Source of the DNA: Chitinophaga sp. CB10
Lineage (GTDB): Bacteria; Bacteroidota; Bacteroidia; Chitinophagales; Chitinophagaceae
Assembly (NCBI GenBank): GCA_001870995.2
Contig: MLAV02000001.1
Span: 186,001 to 250,000, forward strand
DNA: 64,000 bases
Direction of reading: 5' to 3'
This document shows positions 51,031-58,812 of the stretch, one piece after another; within the stretch, counting starts at the first letter, position 1, and each line of letters begins with the position of its first letter. The notes below the pieces were generated by a model. That model made no database searches. It was not told the DNA's origin and saw only the letters and a list, made by a program, of their open reading frames with translations. A program made the position numbers and the translations under genes.

Positions 51031-52419
51031 CTATTTCGACAGGGTCATAAAAAGGTTGTTGATAGATTCTGCGTAGAGCGGGTGTGCGAAGATCATTTCG
51101 CGCAGTTGCGATGCCGTGATATCCCCGGCCATGGCCATTTGCAGGATGGACATGATTTCGCCGCCCTGTTCCCCGATGATGGCTGCGCCAAGGATTTTAT
51201 CTGTAGCTGCGTGTACGATCGCTTTCATAAAGCCTGTTGTTTGCCCGGTTTCGATGGCGCGCGCTACTTTATCCATGCCGAGGCAGGCTACCTTGAACGG
51301 ATACCCTTTATCCACCGCTTCTTTTTCGGAAAGGCCTATGCGCCCCAGTTGCGGATCGGTGAACATACAGTAGGGGACCTGCCTGGTTTTGATGGAGAGT
51401 TGTTTGTTTTCAAAGAGATTTTTATAAATCAGGAGATGGTCATTATAGGAGATGTGGGTAAATGCGGGGCCGGGCTTAACGTCGCCCATGGCGTAGATGC
51501 CCGGGCAGGTTGTTTCCAGCTGGTCGTTTACCTGTATGAATCCTTTTTCATCCGTAGTAACGTTGGTGTTGCTAAGCTGCAGCTCCGCGGATTGCGGTCT
51601 GCGGCCTGTTGCCACCAGCAGATGCGTGCCGGTGATAGTTTTGCGGGAGGTGCCGCTGACGATTTCCAGGGAGAAAGTATCGCCGCTGGCAACAATTTTA
51701 TCAGGATGGGAAGATGTATAGATACGCATGCCTTCCGCTTCGAGCATGTTCTTAATGACAGCCGCAACGTCCGTATCTTCCCTGGACATGAGGTGCGGCC
51801 CGGGTTCTACGATACTGACTTTACTGCCGAGGCGCTGAAAGAGTTGCCCCAGTTCAAGGCCGATATAGCTGCCGCCGAGTACTATCAGTTCGGGCGGGAG
51901 TTGTTTTAAGTCGAGTATAGACGTGGACGTATGATAAGGAATATCCGCTAATCCGGGAATATCCGGGATTACCGGCGTGGCGCCGGTGTTGATGAAGATG
52001 TTATTGCCTTCGATGGGAATGACCTTATCCTCCGGTTGGGTGATGTTTATTTTCCGGATGCCGGAGAAGGAAGCTGTACCGTAAAATAGTTTAATGTTCG
52101 GTTCATTTTCCAAAGATTTAATGGTTCCGTTCCGGAATTGTGTGACTACCTGGTTTTTACGTTCTACGATAAAGGGCAGGTCGATGGAGATGCTGTGCTG
52201 ATCAAGGTGTATGCCCCATTGCGCTGCCTGGCGGACGGTTTGCGCCGTTTTTGCGCAGGCGATCATAGATTTGGTTGGGGTACAGCCGTCGTTGATGCAA
52301 GTGCCGCCGATCAGGCGTTTTTCGATAATGGCGGTGCGGAGTCCTTTTTTTGCCAGCTTCCGGGCTAATGGGTTTCCGCCTTGTCCTGATCCGATTATGA
52401 TAGCATCAAATTTTTCCAT
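51031..52419 (-). CDS. FAD-dependent pyridine nucleotide-disulfide oxidoreductase
   Basis: About 462 residues from the ATG at 52419 (MEKFDAIIIGSGQGG); a longer frame reaching 52566 overlaps the dusB promoter and is unlikely. FAD site 'AIIIGSGQGGNPLA', redox-active pair in 'GGTCINDGCTPTK' (Cys-x4-Cys), NAD(P) site 'LGGSYIGLELGQLFQRLG' and the C-terminal 'HPLYAES' (His-Pro...Glu) of glutathione-reductase-like enzymes. It lacks the N-terminal HMA domain and C-terminal Cys pair of mercuric reductase. First gene of the egt run, so it may reduce a thiol disulfide; substrate unproven. Confidence 0.85.
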   Translation of the reverse strand: MEKFDAIIIGSGQGGNPLARKLAKKGLRTAIIEKRLIGGTCINDGCTPTKSMIACAKTAQTVRQAAQWGIHLDQHSISIDLPFIVERKNQVVTQFRNGTIKSLENEPNIKLFYGTASFSGIRKINITQPEDKVIPIEGNNIFINTGATPVIPDIPGLADIPYHTSTSILDLKQLPPELIVLGGSYIGLELGQLFQRLGSKVSIVEPGPHLMSREDTDVAAVIKNMLEAEGMRIYTSSHPDKIVASGDTFSLEIVSGTSRKTITGTHLLVATGRRPQSAELQLSNTNVTTDEKGFIQVNDQLETTCPGIYAMGDVKPGPAFTHISYNDHLLIYKNLFENKQLSIKTRQVPYCMFTDPQLGRIGLSEKEAVDKGYPFKVACLGMDKVARAIETGQTTGFMKAIVHAATDKILGAAIIGEQGGEIMSILQMAMAGDITASQLREMIFAHPLYAESINNLFMTLSK

Positions 52420-52537
52420 ATTCAAGGGTTTGAGATCGAGGGGCCAATAATTATACCATGCAAGGAGTATTAAAAGTAGGTCTTTTTTGTCAACGAGCGC
52501 AGGGGAATCCTGCGGTGAGGGATTGCGGGAAAAATCG

Positions 52538-52545
52538 TACCTTTG
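52538..52545 (+). promoter_or_regulatory. Candidate promoter (-7 element) of dusB
   Basis: TACCTTTG is a perfect TANNTTTG element. Transcription would start at about 52552, just before the TTG start at 52567. A strong -33 was not seen. Confidence 0.55.
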
Positions 52546-52566
52546 CCCGCTGAAAATATCATACAA

Positions 52567-53604
52567 TTGGTAAAGATTGACAACATTATACTGCCTGATT
52601 TTCCTTTGCTGCTGGCGCCTATGGAGGACGTGAGTGATCCTCCGTTCAGGGTCGTATGTAAGGAAAACGGGGCGGACCTGATGTACACGGAATTTATTTC
52701 CAGCGACGGGTTGATCAGGGATGCGATTAAATGCAGGAAGAAGCTGGACTTCTTTGAATTTGAGCGCCCTATCGGCATCCAGATTTTCGGAGGCGATGAG
52801 GATTCGCTGGCGATGGCCGCAAAGATTGTGGATGTAACCAATCCGGATCTCCTGGATATCAATTTTGGCTGCCCGGTGAAAAAGGTGGCTGGCCGCGGCG
52901 CCGGCGCCGGCGTGTTGAAGGACCTGGACCTGATGGTGCGCTTAACCGAAGCCTGCGTAAAAGCAACCAATCTGCCTGTTACCGTCAAAACCCGCCTGGG
53001 CTGGGACGATGACACCAGGAACATTGAGGAAGTGGCGGAGCGCCTGCAGGACGTAGGCATTAAGGCATTGGCGATACATGGCCGTACGCGTTGCCAGATG
53101 TACAAAGGCGAGGCCGACTGGACGCTGATCGGAAAAGTAAAGAACAATCCAAGGATACATATTCCTATCATTGGAAACGGGGATATCAACAGTCCGCAAA
53201 AAGCGGTGGAATACAAGAACCGTTACGGCGTGGACGGCATTATGATTGGCCGCGCTGCCATAGGGTATCCGTGGATATTCCGTGAAATTAAGCATTATGC
53301 AGCCACCGGCGAGCTGATGGCGGGTCCTACCCTGGAGGAGCGGATTGCCGTAAGCAAGAAGCACCTGCATGAATCCGTGAAATGGAAAGGGCCTGTACAG
53401 GGGATTAACGAAATGCGGGGTTGCTATGCAAACTACCTGAAAGGGTTACCGGATATCAAACAGTTCCGGAGCCGCCTCGTGACGCTTAAAACCGAGGAAG
53501 AAGTAGTGGAAGTGCTGGATGAAATAGAACGGTATTATAAAGGCATTGAGCTGGCGGCAGCGCCGATAGAGCTGATAGATTACCATCAGAACTGTCCGTT
53601 GTAA
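52567..53604 (+). CDS. dusB: tRNA-dihydrouridine synthase
   Basis: About 345 residues with a TTG start at 52567, giving MVKIDNIILPDFPLLLAPM, the usual beginning. An in-frame TTG at 52543 overlaps the -7 element and cannot be the start. FMN-binding TIM barrel: 'APMEDVSDPPFR', 'DINFGCPVKKV' with the active Cys, 'VKTRLGWDD', 'IHGRTRCQMYKG' and 'DGIMIGRAAIGYPW'. It reduces uridine in tRNA D-loops. Confidence 0.94.
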   Translation: MVKIDNIILPDFPLLLAPMEDVSDPPFRVVCKENGADLMYTEFISSDGLIRDAIKCRKKLDFFEFERPIGIQIFGGDEDSLAMAAKIVDVTNPDLLDINFGCPVKKVAGRGAGAGVLKDLDLMVRLTEACVKATNLPVTVKTRLGWDDDTRNIEEVAERLQDVGIKALAIHGRTRCQMYKGEADWTLIGKVKNNPRIHIPIIGNGDINSPQKAVEYKNRYGVDGIMIGRAAIGYPWIFREIKHYAATGELMAGPTLEERIAVSKKHLHESVKWKGPVQGINEMRGCYANYLKGLPDIKQFRSRLVTLKTEEEVVEVLDEIERYYKGIELAAAPIELIDYHQNCPL

Positions 53605-53620
53605 GGGTCGGATGTTTTTG

Positions 53621-53648
53621 AAAAGCCTGCGTGATGCAGGCTTTTTTT
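53621..53648 (+). terminator. Terminator of dusB
   Basis: AAAAGCCTGC (53621-53630), loop GTGAT, GCAGGCTTTT (53636-53645), then TTT. Confidence 0.9.
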
Positions 53649-53671
53649 GTGGGTAGGGGGGATGATAAAAA

Positions 53672-54199
53672 TTACAGCGAAAAAGACAATTGTTTTTTGA
53701 CATGGCTTTTTTCACTATTTACAATGGATGCATCGTGCATTAATTCATATTCTCTTTGTTTTTCCAATATCCGGAACCACATGATTGCAGGGAAGTTCCT
53801 GTTGGAATGAATTTCAAGCCTGTAAATTATTTTATCTGTTGGGTTTCTGTGCCGGTTAATGATCTGGCTTAATTCGGTTGGATTTACATCAATCTCTTCG
53901 GCAAATTGTTTGTATTTTTTTTCCAGACGGACAATATATTCTTTAAGAAAGTACCCAAAGTAGAGGTGCTGGTTAAGTGCCTTATCATTTAGATAATCCT
54001 CCATTAAAAATTTTAATTGAAGTAGTTGCGCGATCAGTTTACTATCATCGGTTTGCTCTTGTTTCTTTCTTTTTCTTATTTCCTTTAATGCAGATAACAT
54101 GTCTTCCCGATCGCGCAGGTTTTGCGGGCCAGGGAACACGATAGATGCTGCGAGTTCTTTGTTGGTGTGCTTTTTTTCGATATCTTTTTGCGGTTTCAT
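53672..54199 (-). CDS. HTH protein, candidate antitoxin
   Basis: A 175-residue protein. Residues 1-90 are a charged helical region; a helix-turn-helix is visible at about 97-128 ('KQFAEEIDVNPTELSQIINR', then 'NPTDKIIYRLE'), resembling HigA/plasmid-maintenance antidotes. DNA here is AT-richer than its surroundings. It lies 50 bases after the GNAT-like gene, same strand. I read the pair as a toxin-antitoxin candidate, with this protein binding the palindrome at 54812. Regulator alone is the other option. Confidence 0.7.
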   Translation of the reverse strand: MKPQKDIEKKHTNKELAASIVFPGPQNLRDREDMLSALKEIRKRKKQEQTDDSKLIAQLLQLKFLMEDYLNDKALNQHLYFGYFLKEYIVRLEKKYKQFAEEIDVNPTELSQIINRHRNPTDKIIYRLEIHSNRNFPAIMWFRILEKQREYELMHDASIVNSEKSHVKKQLSFSL

Positions 54200-54249
54200 G
54201 ATTGCTGTTTTAATCCCAAAATGTGTTGTACGTACAAATAGGCATTATA

Positions 54250-54777
54250 TCAGGATGCGCTTAAATATTTCATAATCAGATTTCTGGCGAGGTGATCATA
54301 AAGGACCATAAGGCCACAAGGCCGGGAAGGCGTTTGCATCGGAAAATATTCAAATCCGTAATGTTGCGTATAATGTTCAATCAGGCTGGATTTTGGTACC
54401 AGCGATACAAATCCCTCATGCCCCCGTTTGAACGACTCCCTGCATGCAAATGCTATCAGGCAGCCGCCAATATAATCGTACTGTTTATTATTGCCAATAT
54501 TTTCCACTGATACTTCCAGCAATGCTATTTCGATCGCATTCGTATCCGGATCAGTATGATCGATCAGGCACATTAATCCCAAAATGGTAGTGTTAGCCTT
54601 AAGTCTCAATTTATAGACTTCTTTCTTTTTATATAGTGACCAGTCGAATTTATTGAACCTCCCGGTACTTTGTTTTATGATTTTATAATCCTTCAATGTC
54701 ACTGGCTCTATTACCGCGTCTACAAGAGAACCTGTTCCTGTTTCTCTAATCTTAACTCCTAATTTGACTTTTGCCAT
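54250..54777 (-). CDS. GNAT-like protein, candidate toxin
   Basis: A 175-residue protein with features of a GNAT acetyltransferase: a beta-rich first half ('AIEIALLEVSVENIG'), an acetyl-CoA-loop-like 'DYIGGCLIAFACRESFKRGH' (101-120) and a final 'SLIEHYTQHYGFEYFP' (131-146), where GNATs carry the Tyr of F/H-Y-x-x-x-G-F. Many GNAT toxins acetylate aminoacyl-tRNA. The classic R-x-x-G-x-G/A motif is weak, so this is a tentative assignment. It is upstream of the HTH gene. Confidence 0.55.
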   Translation of the reverse strand: MAKVKLGVKIRETGTGSLVDAVIEPVTLKDYKIIKQSTGRFNKFDWSLYKKKEVYKLRLKANTTILGLMCLIDHTDPDTNAIEIALLEVSVENIGNNKQYDYIGGCLIAFACRESFKRGHEGFVSLVPKSSLIEHYTQHYGFEYFPMQTPSRPCGLMVLYDHLARNLIMKYLSAS

Positions 54778-54811
54778 GCAAAGGCGTTTTCATGAAGTTA
54801 AAGAAAAAAGA

Positions 54812-54844
54812 TTACGAATTTGTAAAGTCTTTACATATTTGTAA
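54812..54844. promoter_or_regulatory. 33-base imperfect palindrome before the GNAT-like gene
   Basis: TTAC GAATTT GTAAAG T CTTTAC ATATTT GTAA: outer TTAC/GTAA and inner GTAAAG/CTTTAC arms are perfect, the intervening six bases nearly so. It begins 35 bases before the GNAT-like start, the right place for an autoregulatory operator. Confidence 0.55.
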
Positions 54845-54886
54845 TTATTTAAAATAAAGACATAAAAATAAGTACTATATATATTG

Positions 54887-54916
54887 TTTGTTATTGCTAT
54901 TTATGGCTGACCTTTG
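54887..54916 (+). promoter_or_regulatory. Candidate promoter of the SnoaL-like lipoprotein gene
   Basis: TTTG (54887-54890), an 18-base spacer and GACCTTTG (54909-54916), one base off TANNTTTG. Confidence 0.5.
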
Positions 54917-54993
54917 CCCGCTCCATTTTTTTCATGATCTTCGCCCTGCAACCAGTCATGTGTCATTGGCCTAACCCTTTAAATCCACCCCTG

Positions 54994-55575
54994 ATGCACA
55001 AACCACTACTCGCAGCGGCTTTACTCACCGGCCTCTTCGCCTGTACCAGTCAGCAGCCGGAACACGATCCCCTGAAACAAAGCAGCACCGCCCTGCCAGA
55101 TACCACCGTCAAATACAACGTCCGTTACCGTGATCAGCAGCAGATCGAAAAAGTAATCTATGGCTTCGCGGAAAATTTCGATAACGGCCACCTGCAGCAA
55201 TGCCTGGAATATATGGACGACAGCATACGCGGCGAAATCGACGGGGTAAAACTCCACGGCAAGGAAAACTTCGCCTCCCGCGTGTTACAGCTGGGCGAAA
55301 GCGTGAAGGACGCAAAGTTCCAGCAGCGCCACCTCATCAGCAACATGCAGTTCGAAATGCTGCCGAACGATACCGTGAAAGTCAGCATGTACTGCGCCAA
55401 CCTGTGGACGGACATCAAAAGCGGCGAAATCCAGCTCATGGCAGTCGGCTATTACAAAGGGAAGCTCGTGAAGAAAGATGATAAATGGCGCATCGCCGTG
55501 CTGAACTCCCTGCCCGACAGCCGCCTGGTGGAGCGCTACTATAAAGAACACGAAGATTCCGCCGCCACGAAATAA
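54994..55575 (+). CDS. NTF2/SnoaL-like lipoprotein
   Basis: About 193 residues from the ATG at 54994, which gives a lipoprotein signal (MHKPLLAAALLTGLFACTS). The rest resembles an NTF2-like cone fold: 'IEKVIYGFAENFDNGHLQQC' then strands 'LMAVGYYKGKLVKKDDKWRI'. Members are enzymes or binding proteins; substrate unknown. Confidence 0.75.
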   Translation: MHKPLLAAALLTGLFACTSQQPEHDPLKQSSTALPDTTVKYNVRYRDQQQIEKVIYGFAENFDNGHLQQCLEYMDDSIRGEIDGVKLHGKENFASRVLQLGESVKDAKFQQRHLISNMQFEMLPNDTVKVSMYCANLWTDIKSGEIQLMAVGYYKGKLVKKDDKWRIAVLNSLPDSRLVERYYKEHEDSAATK

Positions 55576-55687
55576 ACTATTATTTTTCTGATAGCAGGTA
55601 TGAATTATCAGATGTTTCCATTCAGCGGTTTGGAATTAATTTTGTGATCCCTTAGCGATTTTAAATAACGAAGCAAAAGATTAAATT

Positions 55688-56521
55688 ATGAACATTACAG
55701 ACATCAAAGGCACTGTAAAGCTGGCTAACGGCGTACAAATGCCATATTTCGGACTCGGCGTATGGAAGACCAACGAAGGACAGGAAGTGATCGACGCGGT
55801 GAAGTATGCATTGGACGCAGGTTACCGGCATATTGACACGGCCGCTATATACGGCAATGAAGAAGGGGTTGGTACTGCCATCGCTAACCACGCTACAGAC
55901 AGAAAGGACGTCTTCATCACCACCAAAGTATGGAATGCCGATCAGGGCTATGACAGCACCATCAAAGCATTCGAAACCTCCCTGCAAAAACTGAAAACCG
56001 ATTACCTGGATCTTTACCTGATCCACTGGCCGGTTAAAGGAAAATACAAAGAAACCTGGCGCGCCCTGGAAACACTCTATGCGGAAGGCCGCGTAAAAGC
56101 CATCGGGGTGAGCAACTTCCTCCAGCACCAGCTGGAAGACCTGATGCAATCCGCTAATGTCGTGCCCATGGTGGACCAGCTGGAGTTCCACCCGCGCCTG
56201 CAGCAGCCTGCATTGCAGCAGTTTGCCAAACAGCACAACATCCAGTTCGAAGCATGGAGCCCGCTCATGCAGGGACAAATCTTCGATATTCCTGAACTGA
56301 AGGAACTGGCGCAGAAATACGGCGTGTCCGTTGCGCAGCTCGTACTCCGCTGGGACCTGCAGAAAGGTATCGTGACCATTCCGAAAAGCATTCAGCAAAA
56401 AAGAATCGTGGACAACGCCAATGTATTCGGTTTCGAAATTGCTGCTGAAGATATCGCGCTGATCGACTCCCTGGATAAAGGTACCCGGGTAGGTCCGGAT
56501 CCTGATAACTTCAATTTCTAA
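55688..56521 (+). CDS. Aldo/keto reductase
   Basis: A 277-residue AKR5-like NADPH-dependent reductase. 'GYRHIDTAAIYGNEEGVG' has the catalytic Asp and Tyr, 'LYLIHWPVKGKYKETW' the His, 'AIGVSNFLQHQLEDL' and 'IPKSIQQKRIVDNANVFGF' the nucleotide region. Typical substrates are sugar aldehydes, methylglyoxal or 2,5-diketogluconate; none can be chosen. A terminator follows. Confidence 0.93.
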   Translation: MNITDIKGTVKLANGVQMPYFGLGVWKTNEGQEVIDAVKYALDAGYRHIDTAAIYGNEEGVGTAIANHATDRKDVFITTKVWNADQGYDSTIKAFETSLQKLKTDYLDLYLIHWPVKGKYKETWRALETLYAEGRVKAIGVSNFLQHQLEDLMQSANVVPMVDQLEFHPRLQQPALQQFAKQHNIQFEAWSPLMQGQIFDIPELKELAQKYGVSVAQLVLRWDLQKGIVTIPKSIQQKRIVDNANVFGFEIAAEDIALIDSLDKGTRVGPDPDNFNF

Positions 56522-56542
56522 AAATAGTATCATAAATTGCTT

Positions 56543-56584
56543 AAAAAGAGGAAAGAACAGCCATGGCTGGGCTTTCCTCTTTTT
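56543..56584 (+). terminator. Terminator of the aldo/keto reductase gene
   Basis: AAAAAGAGGAAAG (56543-56555) pairs with CTTTCCTCTTTTT (56572-56584), with an inner AGCC/GGCT hairpin. Confidence 0.9.
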
Positions 56585-56609
56585 AAATTTTATTAATATC
56601 TTGCACGGG

Positions 56610-58760
56610 ATGAAACGGAAACTATTTGTAATCGCCCTCGGAATATTCGCGGTACAACAGCTGGAAGCACAACAGCAGCCAGCATTCCGCAGGGCCGACC
56701 TGCCAACAGAAACAAGAGTACAGGACCTGATGCACACCCTTACCCTGCAAGAGAAAATTTCCCTGCTCGGCTATAACAGTCCAGCCATTGAACGCCTCGG
56801 CATACCGGCGTACAACTGGTGGAACGAAGCCCTGCACGGCATCGCCAGGGGAGGGGAAGCTACTGTTTACCCGCAGGCAGTAGGATTATCCTCCACCTTT
56901 GATCCGGAACTGGCAAAGGCGGTAGCCAACAGCATTTCCACGGAAGCCCGTGCAAAGTATAATCTGTCCGTTGCCAAAAACAGGCATGTACAATACATGG
57001 GGCTGAACTTCTGGACGCCTAACGTCAACATCTTCCGCGATCCGCGCTGGGGCCGCGGACAGGAAACCTACGGTGAGGATCCCTATCTGACCGCCACCAT
57101 GGCCGGCGCTTTTGTGAAAGGCCTGCAGGGCGATGATCCGGAACACCTCAAAACCGCCGCCTGCGCCAAACACTTCGCCGTGCACAGCGGGCCGGAAGCG
57201 GACCGCCATCATTTCAACGCCATCGTGGATGAAAAGGACCTCAGGGAAACCTACCTCTATGCATTCAAAAAAATGGTGGACGGGAAAGTGGAATCCATCA
57301 TGTGCGCATACAACCGCGTGAACAGTCAGCCCTGCTGCACCGGCAATACCCTCCTGCAGGACATCCTCCGCAAAGAGTGGAAGTTTACCGGGCAGGTAGT
57401 GACCGACTGCTGGGCGCTGGACGATATCTGGCAACGCCATAAAGCCATTCCTACCCGGGAGGAAGTGGCGGCAGCCGCTATCAAAGCGGGCGTAAACCTC
57501 GACTGTGCCAACATCCTGCAGGACGATGTGATGAAAGCTATCAACAAAGGCTGGCTGACCACCGCCGATGTGGACTCCGCCCTGATCAAATCCATCCGTA
57601 CACAGATGAAGCTGGGATTGTACAACAACCCTGCGGACCGCGCCTACGCGAATTACGGGGCCGATAGCGTCAACAACGCCTGGCATACGCAACTGGCATT
57701 GGAAGCTGCGCGGAAAAGTATGGTGCTGCTGAAAAACAACGGCGTACTGCCCTTGCAGCATGATAAATACTCCTCCATGCTCGTCACCGGTTCCAACTCC
57801 GCTTCTCTGGAAGCACTGATGGGCAACTACCACGGCGTATCCGGCAACATGGTTACTTTTGCCGCCGGCCTCAGTAAAGCCGCCGGCCCGGCCGTAGCCA
57901 TGCAATACGACCAGGGATGCGATTTCACAGATACCCTGCACTTCGGCGGCATCTGGGCATCCGAAAATTGTGATGTAACCGTTGCCGTAATCGGTTTAAC
58001 GCCGCTGCTGGAAGGGGAAGACGGAGACGCGTTCCTCTCGCCCGCTGGCGGAGATAAAAATACCCTGAGCTTACCACGCTCGCAGGTATTGTTTATGAAG
58101 AAATTAAGGGCCGCGCACAAGAAGCCGATCATCGCAGTCATAACCGCCGGCAGCGCGGTGGACATCGCGGAGATTGAACCCTATGCGGATGCCATCATCC
58201 TCGCATGGTACCCCGGGGAACAAGGCGGTAATGCCCTGGCGGACCTGATCTACGGCAAATACTCGCCTTCCGGCAGGCTGCCCATCACGCTGTACAAATC
58301 CGTTAACGACCTGCCTAACTATAACGACTATAGTATGAAAAACCGCACTTACCGCTATTTCACCGGTAAGCCGGCATGGCCGTTCGGCTTTGGTATGAGC
58401 TACACTACTTTTAATTTCGGCTGGAATATCAAACCGCAGGAAAAGTATAAGAAGGCTGATACAATTCGTATGTCCGTAAAGGTTAGCAACACCGGTAACT
58501 ATGATGCGGACGAAGTAGTGCAGGCTTACATCAGCTACCCCGCGGTGGAACGTATGCCGCTGAAAGAGCTGAAAGCCTTTGGCCGCGTGCATACCACAAA
58601 AGGCGGTACGCAGGAATTACAACTTGCCATCCCCGTTGCGGAATTGCAGAAATGGGATCTGCAGCAGGGCAAGTGGCGGCTGTACCCGGGTAAGTACACG
58701 GTGCATGTAGGAGGAGATTCCCAACAATCGAAACTCACGGCTTCCTTCAGTATAAAATAA
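56610..58760 (+). CDS. Glycoside hydrolase family 3 (beta-glucosidase/xylosidase type)
   Basis: About 716 residues from the ATG at 56610; signal peptide (MKRKLFVIALGIFAVQQLEAQ). GH3 N-domain begins with 'IPAYNWWNEALHGIARGG', typical of the xylosidase/arabinofuranosidase group; the nucleophile Asp lies in 'QVVTDCWALDD', the substrate-binding 'KHFAVHSGPEADRH' precedes it. C-domain from about residue 370 and a fibronectin-like end ('VSNTGNYDADEVVQ'). It cleaves beta-linked oligosaccharides in the periplasm; the next gene is GH9. Confidence 0.93.
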   Translation: MKRKLFVIALGIFAVQQLEAQQQPAFRRADLPTETRVQDLMHTLTLQEKISLLGYNSPAIERLGIPAYNWWNEALHGIARGGEATVYPQAVGLSSTFDPELAKAVANSISTEARAKYNLSVAKNRHVQYMGLNFWTPNVNIFRDPRWGRGQETYGEDPYLTATMAGAFVKGLQGDDPEHLKTAACAKHFAVHSGPEADRHHFNAIVDEKDLRETYLYAFKKMVDGKVESIMCAYNRVNSQPCCTGNTLLQDILRKEWKFTGQVVTDCWALDDIWQRHKAIPTREEVAAAAIKAGVNLDCANILQDDVMKAINKGWLTTADVDSALIKSIRTQMKLGLYNNPADRAYANYGADSVNNAWHTQLALEAARKSMVLLKNNGVLPLQHDKYSSMLVTGSNSASLEALMGNYHGVSGNMVTFAAGLSKAAGPAVAMQYDQGCDFTDTLHFGGIWASENCDVTVAVIGLTPLLEGEDGDAFLSPAGGDKNTLSLPRSQVLFMKKLRAAHKKPIIAVITAGSAVDIAEIEPYADAIILAWYPGEQGGNALADLIYGKYSPSGRLPITLYKSVNDLPNYNDYSMKNRTYRYFTGKPAWPFGFGMSYTTFNFGWNIKPQEKYKKADTIRMSVKVSNTGNYDADEVVQAYISYPAVERMPLKELKAFGRVHTTKGGTQELQLAIPVAELQKWDLQQGKWRLYPGKYTVHVGGDSQQSKLTASFSIK

Positions 58761-58767
58761 TCATTTT

Positions 58768-58811
58768 AAAAAACGGGAATTGTTATCTTAATAGAAACAT
58801 TCCCGTTTTTT
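58768..58811 (+). terminator. Hairpin-plus-T-run directly before the GH9 start
   Basis: AAAAAACGGGAAT (58768-58780) pairs with ATTCCCGTTTTTT (58799-58811), extended by GTT/AAC. The T-run ends one base before the ATG of the GH9 gene, so it is both a terminator for GH3 and an obstacle to co-transcription. Confidence 0.8.
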
Positions 58812-58812
58812 T

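Noticed and set aside
51031..52566. Calling the flavoenzyme a mercuric reductase (merA)
   Set aside because: It has the Cys-x4-Cys redox site but lacks the N-terminal HMA domain and the C-terminal cysteine pair, and no mer gene is nearby.
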